40,186 nt of DNA from NCBI RefSeq assembly GCF_003389455.1, contig NZ_QUAC01000242.1, forward strand, positions 12,065-52,250, given 5' to 3'. Both the position numbers and the translations under genes were made by a program. Shown here piece by piece: positions 1-7,702 of the stretch; within the stretch, counting starts at the first letter, position 1; each line of letters begins with the position of its first letter. A model generated the notes under the pieces. That model did not search any database, was not told the DNA's origin, and saw nothing but the letters and a program-made list of their open reading frames with translations. The stretch is from Streptomyces inhibens. Lineage in GTDB: Bacteria > Actinomycetota > Actinomycetes > Streptomycetales > Streptomycetaceae.

Positions 1-204
1 ATCGGCGGTCAGCCGCTGCAGATCCACCATCTGCGGATTGTTGACCATCAGTACATTGATGGTGTCCCTGCCGCTGTTGCCGACGTCGCCGGCGCCCCGA
101 TAGCAGCCGGCGGCCGCCAAGATCACGGCCAGCGCCACGGCGGTCTGCCGGACGATGCGACCGGGGTGGCGTCGGCCGCGCCTTCCACGGGGTCGTGCTC
201 TCAC
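1..204 (-). CDS. Polyol/sugar ABC transporter substrate-binding lipoprotein (N-terminal part)
   Basis: The first 68 codons of a minus-strand gene that runs off the left edge. It starts at a GTG preceded by an AAAGGTG-like ribosome binding site. The protein has an Arg-rich n-region (R-G-R-R-G-R-R), a hydrophobic core (TAVALAVILAAAGC) and a lipobox ending in Cys at about residue 27, so it should be a lipid-anchored extracytoplasmic protein. After the Cys comes a TINVLMVNNPQMVDLQ stretch, which I recognise from sorbitol/mannitol-type ABC binding proteins. It lies 170 bases downstream of the SorC-type regulator on the same strand; that gap shows no convincing promoter. With the neighbouring permease, dehydrogenase and kinase genes it suggests polyol uptake. 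Family call good, exact ligand inferred. Confidence 0.8.
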   Translation of the reverse strand, partial: MRARPRGRRGRRHPGRIVRQTAVALAVILAAAGCYRGAGDVGNSGRDTINVLMVNNPQMVDLQRLTAD

Positions 205-374
205 GGCTGGCACCTTTCACCCCGCCCGCTTCTGCCCGCACCAGGTTTATATCCCGGGTCAGCTGCTGTGCCCGCACCCGTTACCGCAGTAGGAATGCCC
301 GATTCCGTGCGCACTCCCTCCAATGGAGCAAAGAACCCCCGCGCCCGCGGACAGCAGCGCAGAGGTGCATGGTT

Positions 375-1325
375 TCAGAGCAGGCTCTCGGCAACCCTGG
401 CGTCCGTGACAACGCCGTTGAAGAGGCCGGTTTTCAGCGCCGCCGAGGCAGCGGTTGCCCGTTCGATGCCGTCGGCCATGAGAATCACCTCGGGCAGCTT
501 GCGCAATTCGTCAAAGCTGATGGCCACGATCCGTTCGGTGAGTTCGGGGGCGATGACGCTCCCCTCCGCATCGAGCAGTTCGCCGACGACCTCGGCGCAC
601 ACTCCCCGGCGCCGGTAATCCTCTCGCTCGGCGTCACTGAGCGCGTCGTACACGGTGGAGAGCCCGGGACCCCATCCGCCGACGGTGACGACGGCCTTGG
701 TCACCTGGCTGAAGTGGTTGACCGCATCGACGATGCCGGGCTGCTCGCGCAGCATCCGGGCCGCCGTGGCATCGGGCAGCAGCAGCGGTGCGTAGATGGG
801 GTAGACGACGCCCCTGGATATGGTGGCGGCCCGGCGGACCGCCTCCACGGCGTTTGCGTTGACGGGGCGCAGCGGGGTCACTCCGCACAGTTGGACGACC
901 GTGCATCGGGCGAGGGTGGTCAGTTCGAGGCCGAGGGCCTCGATCTCGGGACCCCAGACCAGCCCCAGGACATCGTTCTCCGTGACGATTTCGGCGAGCA
1001 GGTCGGCGGCGACGGCGCCGAGGCGGCGGGTGGCCTGCACCGAATCGTCCGGGACCGCGTGCCGTGAGTCGATGACGATGGCATGCCGCAGGCCGTATCG
1101 CGTGCGCAGGGCATCGGAGAGACCGGCGTCGAGTTCGGCGGGCAGGCGTATCTCCAGGCGGATCAAGCCGTCGCGGAGGGCGGACTCCAGCGTCCGGGCC
1201 ACCTTGAACCGGCTGATGCCGAATTCCTCGGCGATCTCCATCTTGGATTTGCCTTCGAGATAGAACCGCCGGGCCATCGCAGCTGTCTGAACGAGGTACT
1301 CCGGGCCGGTGTGGTGTGCGCGCAT
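375..1325 (-). CDS. SorC-family transcriptional regulator with sugar-binding domain
   Basis: A 316-residue regulator. Residues about 15-50 form an N-terminal helix-turn-helix (YLEGKSKMEIAEEFGISRFKVARTL). The remainder matches the SorC/DeoR effector-binding domain (PF04198 type): the VLGLVWG region near residue 120, then VVTVGGWGPG and a C-terminal ILMADGIERATA segment. Proteins of this family sense a phosphorylated sugar or polyol and act as activators or repressors. It lies between the polyol permease gene (77 bases upstream on the same strand) and the polyol ABC binding-protein gene, so it probably controls uptake. The ATG start is supported by a GG-rich site at suitable distance. A 14-base palindrome in its upstream gap may be its own operator. 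Confidence 0.9.
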   Translation of the reverse strand: MRAHHTGPEYLVQTAAMARRFYLEGKSKMEIAEEFGISRFKVARTLESALRDGLIRLEIRLPAELDAGLSDALRTRYGLRHAIVIDSRHAVPDDSVQATRRLGAVAADLLAEIVTENDVLGLVWGPEIEALGLELTTLARCTVVQLCGVTPLRPVNANAVEAVRRAATISRGVVYPIYAPLLLPDATAARMLREQPGIVDAVNHFSQVTKAVVTVGGWGPGLSTVYDALSDAEREDYRRRGVCAEVVGELLDAEGSVIAPELTERIVAISFDELRKLPEVILMADGIERATAASAALKTGLFNGVVTDARVAESLL

Positions 1326-1359
1326 ATCAGCCCTGGCCTTTCTGCACGCTGCGAGTCAT

Positions 1360-1373
1360 TGCTCGAATGAGCA
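1360..1373. promoter_or_regulatory. Candidate SorC operator palindrome
   Basis: TGCTC-GAAT-GAGCA, a perfect 5-base inverted repeat with a 4-base centre, lies in the 77-base gap just upstream of the SorC-type gene. A second CTCAT/ATGAG pair flanks it, so the site may be extended. SorC regulators often bind such palindromes at their own promoter. Function is inferred. Confidence 0.35.
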
Positions 1374-1402
1374 GTTATCTCTCATATGCACCTTTCCTCC
1401 CA

Positions 1403-2749
1403 TTAAAACTCCCCGGAGGGTGCTGTCAACGCCGCTACTGCCTGCCGCTCCGTCTGGGGCGCGACGGTGCGAGCCCCGGGTTCCGAGGGCGGCGCGGGCG
1501 TCTTCAGGCACAGCACGAGGACGGTGCTGAGCAGGTGCAGGGCGGCATAGATCCACATGACCCCGCCGATGCCGATCACACCGATGAAGACCGTGCCGAT
1601 GAGCGGGCCGAAGGCCATGCTGGCGCCGGCCCCCAGCGTGTAGGCGGACATGATCTGGCCCTTGCGCTCCGGGGCCTGCGAGGTCATGAGCGGCGGCAAG
1701 GGGACGTATCCGGCCATGCCGACGCCCAGCGCGCCCGCGGCGATCGCGACGAGCAGGAAGTCGTGGCCTGTGATCGCGGGGACGTAATACAGCGCCAGAC
1801 AGGCGAGCGCCGAGACCACACCGCCGAGCCAGGCGACGGTCTTGCGCCGGCTCCATCTGTCTCCGAGCGCGCCGAAGAGCACGACGCAGGCGAGATTGCT
1901 GACCATCATGACGATCAGCAGCGAGGCCCACTCCTGTGCGCTGAAGCCGACCTGATCGACGAGGAAGAGCGGGATGAAGACCCACACGCCGAACTGCGAT
2001 GTGGTGTTGATGAGCCGGACCACAGCTCCCATGCCGACGCGCGGCCTGGCGAACATGACGGTGAAACAGCCCAGGAAGGTACGCGGCAGGCTGACGCGCT
2101 CGGACCCACGGGACAGGCCCTGAAATCCCTGGCGTTCGCGCAGCAGGAACAGGACGACCAGGGCGCCCGCGATGATCATCGCGAGTGACACCCACAGCGT
2201 GCGGTAGAAGCCGATCGTGGGCTTGAGGAGCGAGACCAGGACGGAGCCGATGACGGGGTAGCCCATGGTGAAGCAGAACCAGAACCAGCCGAGCGCCTTG
2301 CCGAGCTGACGCTCCGGGGCGCCCGCCATGATCCAGACCATGAATCCGTAGGCGAACAGCGGATACCCGAAGCCGCGCAGGCCGTAGCTGAACAGGATCA
2401 GCCAGTAGGAGTGGGCGGGGACGGCGACCGCGAGCATGAGGGCGTGGCAGACCGCCCAGCAGATGGCACCGGCCATCATCACCCGGCGCGGCCCCCACAG
2501 GTCACAGAGCCCGCCCGCCAGGAAGGCGCCCACCGCGGCGGTGACTCCGTACACCGTGAAGATGATGCCGACGCTCGCCTCCGCGAAGCCGAGGTCGGTC
2601 TTGAAGTACGTGGGCAGATAGCTGGTCTCCACGCCGTCGCCGATCATGAAGAGCAGGACGCCGATATATCCCCAAATGAGGGCTCGGGGGATCCCAAGGA
2701 CGGCGGGACGGGGCAGCGACGGATCGCACTGTTGGGGTGTGCGCAGCAC
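1403..2749 (-). CDS. MFS polyol permease, RbtT/DalT/CsbX-like
   Basis: A 448-residue major facilitator with twelve predicted hydrophobic segments. The N-terminal stretch (IWGYIGVLLFMIGDGVETSY) resembles the ribitol/D-arabinitol permeases RbtT and DalT of Klebsiella and Bacillus CsbX, which import pentitols by proton symport. Conserved MFS loop motifs are present (GGLCDLWGPRR between helices 2 and 3; GDRWSRRK between helices 8 and 9). The GTG start is set by a perfect AGGAGG eight bases upstream. It diverges from a DeoR-type regulator, polyol dehydrogenase and xylulokinase-like gene, which fits pentitol uptake and oxidation to a ketopentose. D-arabinitol is the most likely substrate, but xylitol, ribitol or sorbitol cannot be excluded. 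Confidence 0.87.
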   Translation of the reverse strand: MLRTPQQCDPSLPRPAVLGIPRALIWGYIGVLLFMIGDGVETSYLPTYFKTDLGFAEASVGIIFTVYGVTAAVGAFLAGGLCDLWGPRRVMMAGAICWAVCHALMLAVAVPAHSYWLILFSYGLRGFGYPLFAYGFMVWIMAGAPERQLGKALGWFWFCFTMGYPVIGSVLVSLLKPTIGFYRTLWVSLAMIIAGALVVLFLLRERQGFQGLSRGSERVSLPRTFLGCFTVMFARPRVGMGAVVRLINTTSQFGVWVFIPLFLVDQVGFSAQEWASLLIVMMVSNLACVVLFGALGDRWSRRKTVAWLGGVVSALACLALYYVPAITGHDFLLVAIAAGALGVGMAGYVPLPPLMTSQAPERKGQIMSAYTLGAGASMAFGPLIGTVFIGVIGIGGVMWIYAALHLLSTVLVLCLKTPAPPSEPGARTVAPQTERQAVAALTAPSGEF

Positions 2750-2796
2750 GAGGGGGACCTCCTGACGGGCCGGGCGTTCGCCCGTACGTGGCCATC

Positions 2797-2825
2797 AGAC
2801 TGAACAACCTCACAGAGAATTTCAA
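2797..2825 (-). promoter_or_regulatory. Probable promoter of the polyol permease gene
   Basis: Read on the minus strand, TTGAAA is followed after 17 bases by CAGTCT, a plausible sigma-HrdB-type -35/-10 pair about 50 bases upstream of the GTG start. It lies back to back with the promoter of the divergent DeoR gene. Confidence 0.45.
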
Positions 2826-2829
2826 GAGC

Positions 2830-2858
2830 TTCACATAAAGTGTGTGATGTTCTAGGGT
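2830..2858 (+). promoter_or_regulatory. Probable promoter of the DeoR-type regulator operon
   Basis: TTCACA, 17 bases, then TAGGGT: a good Streptomyces vegetative promoter with the expected spacing. It predicts a transcription start near 2865, about 42 bases before the chosen ATG. The inverted repeat described next overlaps the -35 box and spacer. Confidence 0.55.
2831..2847. promoter_or_regulatory. Candidate DeoR operator
   Basis: TCACATAAAGTGTGTGA carries TCACA/TGTGA half-sites seven bases apart and overlaps the -35 box of the divergent DeoR promoter. Another TCACA occurs about 20 bases upstream (in CCTCACAGAG). This position would let one regulator repress transcription in both directions. 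The identity of the bound protein is inferred from position. Confidence 0.45.
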
Positions 2859-2906
2859 GAGAGCACGGCGAAGACCGCCGCGGAAAACGAACGGGGGGTG
2901 CCCACG

Positions 2907-3713
2907 ATGAGAGCGAGCCGCGGCTCCGAGGCCGAGGTCGAGGAGCGCCGGCAGACGGTGCTGCGCCATGTCGCCCAGGAGGGCGAGATCCGCATCGCCG
3001 ACCTCGCCGCGCGCATGCGCGTCAGCGTGATGACCATGCACCGGGACCTGGACAACCTCCATGAGCGGCAGCTGCTGCGCAAGGGGCGCGGAGTGGCGAC
3101 GGCCTTCTCCAACATCGCCATGGAGAGCGCACTGCGCTTCCGGGAGAACGCCCATGTCGAGGTCAAGACCGCCATCGCGGACGCGCTCGTGGAAGAGGTC
3201 GCCCCCGGCGACACGGTGCTGATCGACTGCGGCTCCACGCTCTTCCCGCTCGCCCGCCGGCTCGCCACCGTCGACGGGATCCGCGTGATCACCAACTCGC
3301 TGCGCATCACCTACCTCCTGGCGGCGTCGCCGGCCGAGGTGACGCTGCTGGGTGACCGTTTCTACGAGGACTTCGAGTCCTGCGCCGGTCCGCAGACCCG
3401 GCGTCAGCTGCAGGACATCCGCGCCACCGTCGCCTTTGTCACCGCCACCTCGGTCCGCGACGGCCGGCTCTACCACCCGGTGCGCGAATACGCGGAGACC
3501 AAGCAGGCGTATCTGCAGGCCGCCGACCGCGCCGTACTGGCCGTCGACCACAGCAAGTTCGGCCGCACCGCCACCTATCCCTACGGCGATGTCAGCGGCT
3601 ACGACCTGCTGGTCACCGACGCCGAAACCCCGGAGAGCGAACTCCGGACCGTCCGGGACCTCGGCGTCGAGATCCGCACCGTCGAGGTCCGCCCCGACGA
3701 TCCGCACAGCTGA
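2907..3713 (+). CDS. DeoR-family transcriptional regulator of polyol catabolism
   Basis: About 268 residues. An N-terminal winged helix-turn-helix typical of DeoR/GlpR proteins comes first (RRQTVLRHVAQEGEIRIADLA, then MTMHRDLDNLHERQLLRKGRG). It is followed by a DeoRC sensor domain with the hallmark DTVLIDCGST and VITNSL motifs and a C-terminal AVDHSKFGR segment. Members are usually repressors released by a phosphorylated sugar. I chose the ATG with a G-run at a spacing of eight; a GTG three codons earlier is possible but lacks a site. It is the first gene of a plus-strand run with the dehydrogenase (74-base gap) and kinase, and diverges from the permease, so it probably represses both arms. 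Confidence 0.9.
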   Translation: MRASRGSEAEVEERRQTVLRHVAQEGEIRIADLAARMRVSVMTMHRDLDNLHERQLLRKGRGVATAFSNIAMESALRFRENAHVEVKTAIADALVEEVAPGDTVLIDCGSTLFPLARRLATVDGIRVITNSLRITYLLAASPAEVTLLGDRFYEDFESCAGPQTRRQLQDIRATVAFVTATSVRDGRLYHPVREYAETKQAYLQAADRAVLAVDHSKFGRTATYPYGDVSGYDLLVTDAETPESELRTVRDLGVEIRTVEVRPDDPHS

Positions 3714-3787
3714 GCCGGCCCGAGCCGAGGCTCCCCGCGTCCCCGAGCTCCTTCCCCCGAGCGCATCCCCCGAGAAAGGCCCGATCC

Positions 3788-4786
3788 ATGCGCGCTGTCG
3801 TCATCCACACCCCCGAGCACTACGAGGTCACCACCGTCGATGACCCCACCCCGGGCCCCGGCGAGGTCATCGTCGCGCCCGCCGCGGTGGGCATCTGCGG
3901 CACCGATGTGCACATCGTCCAGGGGGAGTTCGCGCCCACCCCGTACCCGATCATTCCCGGCCATGAGTTCACCGGCGAGATCGTCGCGCTGGGGGCGGGA
4001 GTGAGCGGTCTGCGCACCGGCGAGCAGGTCGCCGTCGACCCGTCGCTCTTCTGCGGCGCCTGCCACTACTGCTCGATCGGGCACGGCAACCTGTGCGAGA
4101 ACTGGGGCGCGATCGGCGACACCGTGGACGGCGCGATGGCCGAGTACGTCAAGGTGCCGGCCGCCAACTGCTACCGGCTGCCCGAGAGCATCGACGTCGC
4201 GCAGGGCACGCTGATCGAGCCGCTGTCGTGCGCGGTACGCGGCTTCGACGTCCTGCCGCGCCGCCTCGGCGACCACTACCTCATCTACGGCGCGGGCACC
4301 ATGGGCCTGATGATGCTTCAGCTCGCCAAGGCAGCCGGCGCGGCGTCCCTCTCGGTCGTCGACATCAACAAGGACCGGCTGGAGATCGCCGAACGCCTCG
4401 GCGCGGACGCCACCGCGGTGAGCGCCTCCGCTCTGGACCGGCCGCAGGGCTGGGAGACCGTCATCGACTGCACCGGCGTCATCCCCGTCATCGAGGACGG
4501 CCTCACCCGGGTGCGGCGCGGTGGCACCTTCCAGCAGTTCGGCGTCGCGCCGTCCGCCGCCAAGGCGTCCTTCTCGCCGTTCAGCGTGTACAACGACGAG
4601 ATCACCATCGTCGGGTCGATGGCCGTGCTGCACAGCTTCGGCCGCGCCGTGGACCTGATGGCCAAGGGAGTCATCGACGCCGACACGATGATCACCCACA
4701 GCTTCGGTCTGGACGACTTCGGCGCCGCCCTCCAGACGTTCCGTGACGGCTCGGGCCGCAAGATCCAGATCCGCCCGCAGCCCTGA
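3788..4786 (+). CDS. Zinc-dependent polyol dehydrogenase (MDR family)
   Basis: A 332-residue medium-chain alcohol dehydrogenase. Catalytic zinc ligands sit in GICGTD (Cys about 37) and the GHEFTGE block (His/Glu about 60). The structural zinc loop has four cysteines in CGACHYCSIGHGNLC. The Rossmann motif is YGAGTMG near residue 165. It resembles sorbitol/L-threonine-type dehydrogenases that oxidise a secondary alcohol of a polyol with NAD. Because the next gene is a xylulokinase homologue, the likely reaction is pentitol (D-arabinitol or xylitol) to D-xylulose. Start is an ATG after GAGAAAGG. Substrate is inferred from context. Confidence 0.88.
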   Translation: MRAVVIHTPEHYEVTTVDDPTPGPGEVIVAPAAVGICGTDVHIVQGEFAPTPYPIIPGHEFTGEIVALGAGVSGLRTGEQVAVDPSLFCGACHYCSIGHGNLCENWGAIGDTVDGAMAEYVKVPAANCYRLPESIDVAQGTLIEPLSCAVRGFDVLPRRLGDHYLIYGAGTMGLMMLQLAKAAGAASLSVVDINKDRLEIAERLGADATAVSASALDRPQGWETVIDCTGVIPVIEDGLTRVRRGGTFQQFGVAPSAAKASFSPFSVYNDEITIVGSMAVLHSFGRAVDLMAKGVIDADTMITHSFGLDDFGAALQTFRDGSGRKIQIRPQP

Positions 4787-4835
4787 ACTCCCCTCCCATC
4801 TCGTCTCGTTGCACGGAAGCGGAAGCGACAACGTC

Positions 4836-6239
4836 ATGCCCACAGTTGCCGGGGTGGACTCCTCTACCCAGTCCTGCAAGGTCGTCGTCTGCGACGCCGA
4901 CACCGGGGAGGTCCTCCACCGGGGCCGCGCCGCCCACCCCGATGGCACCGAGGTCGCCCCCGAAGCCTGGTGGCAGGCGCTCCTCGAAGCGGGCAACGGC
5001 CTCCTGGAACATGTGGATGCCCTTGCGGTCGCGGGGCAGCAGCACGGCCTGGTGGCCCTTGACGCGTCCGGGCAGCCGGTGCGTGACGCGCTGCTGTGGA
5101 ACGACACCCGCTTCGCGCAGGCCGCGGCCGACCTCGGCGACGACCTCGGCGGGCCGGAGAAGTGGACCCAGGCGGTCGGCACCGTACCGGTCGCGGCCAT
5201 CACCGTCGCCAAGCTGCGCTGGCTCGCCGAGCACGAGCCGCAGCGCGCGGACCGTACCGACCGGGTGCTGCTGCCGCACGACTGGCTGACCTGGCAGTTG
5301 TGCGGCGGCCCCGGTACGCGCGCCGAACCGGTCACGGACCGGGGGGACGCCTCGGGTACGGGCTACTGGTCACCGGCGGAGGGCGCCTACCGCCGCGACC
5401 TGCTCGCCCTCGCCTTCGACGGCCGCACCCCCGAACTGCCCCGCGTGCTCGGCCCGTACGAGGCGGCCGGCCGCACGCCGCACGGGGCCCTCGTGGCACC
5501 GGGGACCGGCGACAACATGGGCGCAGCCCTGGGACTGGGCATCCAGCCGGGCGACGTGGTCATCTCTCTGGGTACCAGCGGCACCGCCTTCGCCCTCTCC
5601 GAGCACCCCGTGGGCGACCCCACCGGCGCCGTCGCCGGCTTTGCCGACGCCACCGGCCGCTTCCTGCCGCTGGTGTGCACCCTCAACGCCGCCCGGGTCC
5701 TGAGCTCCACCGCCCGCATGCTCGGCATCGCACTCGACGACCTCGACCCCCTGGCCCGCGAGGCCGAGCACGGCTCCGGCGGCCTGGTCCTGCTCCCCTA
5801 CCTGGGCGGGGAACGCACCCCCAATCTCCCCGAGGCCGCCGGCAGTCTGATGGGCATGCGCAAGGCGAACATGCACCCGCCGAACTTCGCCCGGGCAGCC
5901 GTCGAAGGCATGCTGTGCAACATGGCCGACGCCCTCGACAGACTGCGGGCCCAAGACGTCAGCGCCCGGCGGGTCCTCATCATCGGCGGGGCGGCCAAGG
6001 CTCCCGTGGTCGGCGAGATCGCCGCCGAGATCTTCGGCATCCCGGTCACCGTCCCCGAACCCGAGGAGTACGTCGCCCTGGGCGCAGCCCGCCAGGCCGC
6101 CTGGACCCTCGCAGGCACCCCCGAGCCACCACACTGGCCACTCGCCGCTACACGCCGCATCCCCGCACCGACCGATGCCTCCGCCGGCCGCCGTATCCGT
6201 GAGTCCTACGCTCACGCCCGGTCGATGGTGTACGGATGA
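4836..6239 (+). CDS. xylB: FGGY-family carbohydrate kinase, probable xylulokinase
   Basis: A 467-residue FGGY kinase, close to the usual length of xylulokinases. The N-terminal ATPase-fold phosphate-1 motif is GVDSSTQSCK, followed by AVAGQQHGLV and LLWNDTR, which are characteristic of XylB-type enzymes that phosphorylate D-xylulose. A GTGDNMGAALGLG loop and an ISLGTSGTAFA motif in the second half are typical of the ATP-binding domain, and GGAAKAPVVGEIAAEIFG closes the family signature. The start is ATG with a purine-rich site (GGAAGCGGAAG). It follows the dehydrogenase by 49 bases and should complete entry of the polyol into the pentose phosphate pathway. No clear terminator is visible after it. 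Confidence 0.9.
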   Translation: MPTVAGVDSSTQSCKVVVCDADTGEVLHRGRAAHPDGTEVAPEAWWQALLEAGNGLLEHVDALAVAGQQHGLVALDASGQPVRDALLWNDTRFAQAAADLGDDLGGPEKWTQAVGTVPVAAITVAKLRWLAEHEPQRADRTDRVLLPHDWLTWQLCGGPGTRAEPVTDRGDASGTGYWSPAEGAYRRDLLALAFDGRTPELPRVLGPYEAAGRTPHGALVAPGTGDNMGAALGLGIQPGDVVISLGTSGTAFALSEHPVGDPTGAVAGFADATGRFLPLVCTLNAARVLSSTARMLGIALDDLDPLAREAEHGSGGLVLLPYLGGERTPNLPEAAGSLMGMRKANMHPPNFARAAVEGMLCNMADALDRLRAQDVSARRVLIIGGAAKAPVVGEIAAEIFGIPVTVPEPEEYVALGAARQAAWTLAGTPEPPHWPLAATRRIPAPTDASAGRRIRESYAHARSMVYG

Positions 6240-6392
6240 CCGCGGAGGGCCGTCACGTTCGGTTGTCCTTCCTCGGGTGACCGTTGTCTGCCGGACGCGA
6301 CCATCATCCGGTCCGGTCCGCAGGCCCGCAGGGGGCGTGCGCAACGACGCCTACATGCTCCGGCAACAAAGGTCCACCAGCCGAGACGACGT

Positions 6393-6422
6393 TTGACCCC
6401 TCTCGGAGGGCACCGCTACGTT
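6393..6422 (+). promoter_or_regulatory. Promoter of the sulfonate operon and leader peptide
   Basis: TTGACC, 18 bases, TACGTT. The -10 box ends eight bases before the A of the leader ATG. The expected start of transcription therefore falls on or beside that A, making the leader mRNA leaderless. No ribosome binding site precedes the leader ATG, which fits. Confidence 0.65.
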
Positions 6423-6429
6423 CGGCGGC

Positions 6430-6513
6430 ATGTCTACATCAGCCCTGCTCACCACGCGCGGTCACATCGACCTGGTGCGGGTGGCCTCTGCCGCGTGTCG
6501 CCGCGGCTGCTGA
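6430..6513 (+). CDS. Cysteine-containing leader peptide of the sulfonate operon
   Basis: A 27-codon open frame in the Streptomyces sulfur-operon leader-peptide style: Leu-Leu-Thr-Thr-Arg near the start, then HIDLVRVASAACRRGC, ending at a TGA. The RxHIDL..VASAxCR pattern is what I recognise from the 'putative leader peptide' family found upstream of actinobacterial sulfate/sulfonate genes. The two Cys codons are at positions 23 and 27, the last sense codon. There is no ribosome binding site, and the promoter places the transcript start at the ATG. The likely role is sensing: a ribosome slowed at Cys codons when cysteine is scarce would alter folding of the RNA downstream. Function of this copy is inferred. 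Confidence 0.8.
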   Translation: MSTSALLTTRGHIDLVRVASAACRRGC

Positions 6514-6529
6514 TGCTGTTCTAGGTTTC

Positions 6530-6558
6530 GCGGCTCTTCGAGGCCGCTGTTCGCGGCC
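6530..6558 (+). promoter_or_regulatory. Attenuator: two mutually exclusive hairpins
   Basis: Just after the leader stop, GCGGC (6530-6534) can pair with GCCGC (6543-6547). Alternatively GGCCGC (6542-6547) pairs with GCGGCC (6553-6558) around a five-base loop, followed by GTTTC. The two helices share 6543-6547 and cannot coexist. A further hairpin (CCGCG 6491-6495 with CGCGG 6502-6506) lies over the first Cys codon. This is the arrangement expected of a translation-controlled attenuator upstream of ssuC. There is no long U-tract, so Rho or ribosome-access control is also possible. Confidence 0.5.
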
Positions 6559-6757
6559 GTTTCGGGGATTCCGTTTCCCCCTTCGGAGCGCGTGACCTTC
6601 TTCTTGGGTGCTCGGCGCTGCCCGGTAGCAGCTGCTGCCCTCGTCTTTCGCCGGCTTTTCCGTCCGGCGCCTGTGCGCATGTCGTTGCGCGAAGAGGCGT
6701 TCCCTCACCTTCTCTTCTTCCCCCTCCTCTCCCCTCCTCCCTGCCCGTGGAGTGTTC

Positions 6758-7702
6758 ATGACTGTCGATCAGGCCGTGGCCGGCCATGCACCACCCGATA
6801 TATCCGCCGGACCAGTACAGAGCTCTCTCGCGAAAGGTGAGGCGAGGGAACGGGAGGAGGTACGGAGGGGTGTGACCGTCGCGGATGGCGGTGGCGGGCC
6901 TGAGCTTGCTCGTGTGGTTCCGGTCTCGGGGCGGCGGCGGTCGGTGCCGCGATGGCTGCGGCGTACGGTGGGGCCCCTCGCCTTGCTGGTGCTGTGGCAG
7001 GTGCTCAGCGCGAGCGGTGTGCTGGAGGCCGACATCCTGGCGTCGCCCGGCACCATCGCTGCCACCGCCGGCGATCTGGTCTCGGACGGGGCGCTGCCCT
7101 CGGCGATGCTGGTATCCCTCCAACGGGTGGCCGTCGGGCTGCTGTTGGGTGGCATGACGGGTGTGGTGCTGGCGCTGGCCTCGGGGCTGTCGCGGCTCGG
7201 CGAGGATCTGATCGACGCGACCGTACAGATGCTGCGCTCCATCCCGTGGGTGGGCGTGATTCCACTGTTCATCATCTGGCTGGGGATCGGTGAGGCGCCC
7301 AAGATCGCACTGATCTCGCTCGGGGTCGCCTTCCATCTGTATCTGAATGTCTATGCCGGAATCCGTGGTGTGGATGCCCAGTTGGTCGAGGCGGGGACCT
7401 CGCTCGGGTTGAGCCGATGGGGCCTGATCCGGCATGTGGTGCTGCCCGGTGCGCTGCCGAACGCCATGACCGGGCTGCGCTACTCGCTGGCCACCGCATG
7501 GCTCGCGCTGGTCTTCGGTGAGCAGATCAACGCCGATGACGGCCTCGGCTTTCTGATGAACCAGGCCAGGGAGTTCTTCCGCACCGACGTGATCGTGGTG
7601 TGCCTGGTGGTCTACGCGATCCTCGGGCTCATCGCCGACTTCCTCGTACGTACCCTCGAAAGGCTGCTGCTGCAATGGCGACCGACGTTCACGGGTCAGT
7701 GA
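6758..7702 (+). CDS. ssuC: Alkanesulfonate ABC transporter permease
   Basis: A 314-residue inner-membrane permease of the sulfonate/nitrate/taurine ABC family. About 65 polar, Arg/Glu-rich residues precede the first membrane span, so the N-terminus is longer than in E. coli SsuC. The cytoplasmic EAA loop is EAGTSLGLSRWGLIRHVVLPGALP, the coupling helix that contacts the ATPase. The RSIPWVGVIPLFIIWLGIGEAPK segment is typical of SsuC/TauC. I chose the ATG preceded by GGAG at six bases; a GTG two codons upstream is less likely. It is the first structural gene after the attenuator and overlaps ssuB by 28 bases, indicating coupled expression. Confidence 0.92.
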   Translation: MTVDQAVAGHAPPDISAGPVQSSLAKGEAREREEVRRGVTVADGGGGPELARVVPVSGRRRSVPRWLRRTVGPLALLVLWQVLSASGVLEADILASPGTIAATAGDLVSDGALPSAMLVSLQRVAVGLLLGGMTGVVLALASGLSRLGEDLIDATVQMLRSIPWVGVIPLFIIWLGIGEAPKIALISLGVAFHLYLNVYAGIRGVDAQLVEAGTSLGLSRWGLIRHVVLPGALPNAMTGLRYSLATAWLALVFGEQINADDGLGFLMNQAREFFRTDVIVVCLVVYAILGLIADFLVRTLERLLLQWRPTFTGQ

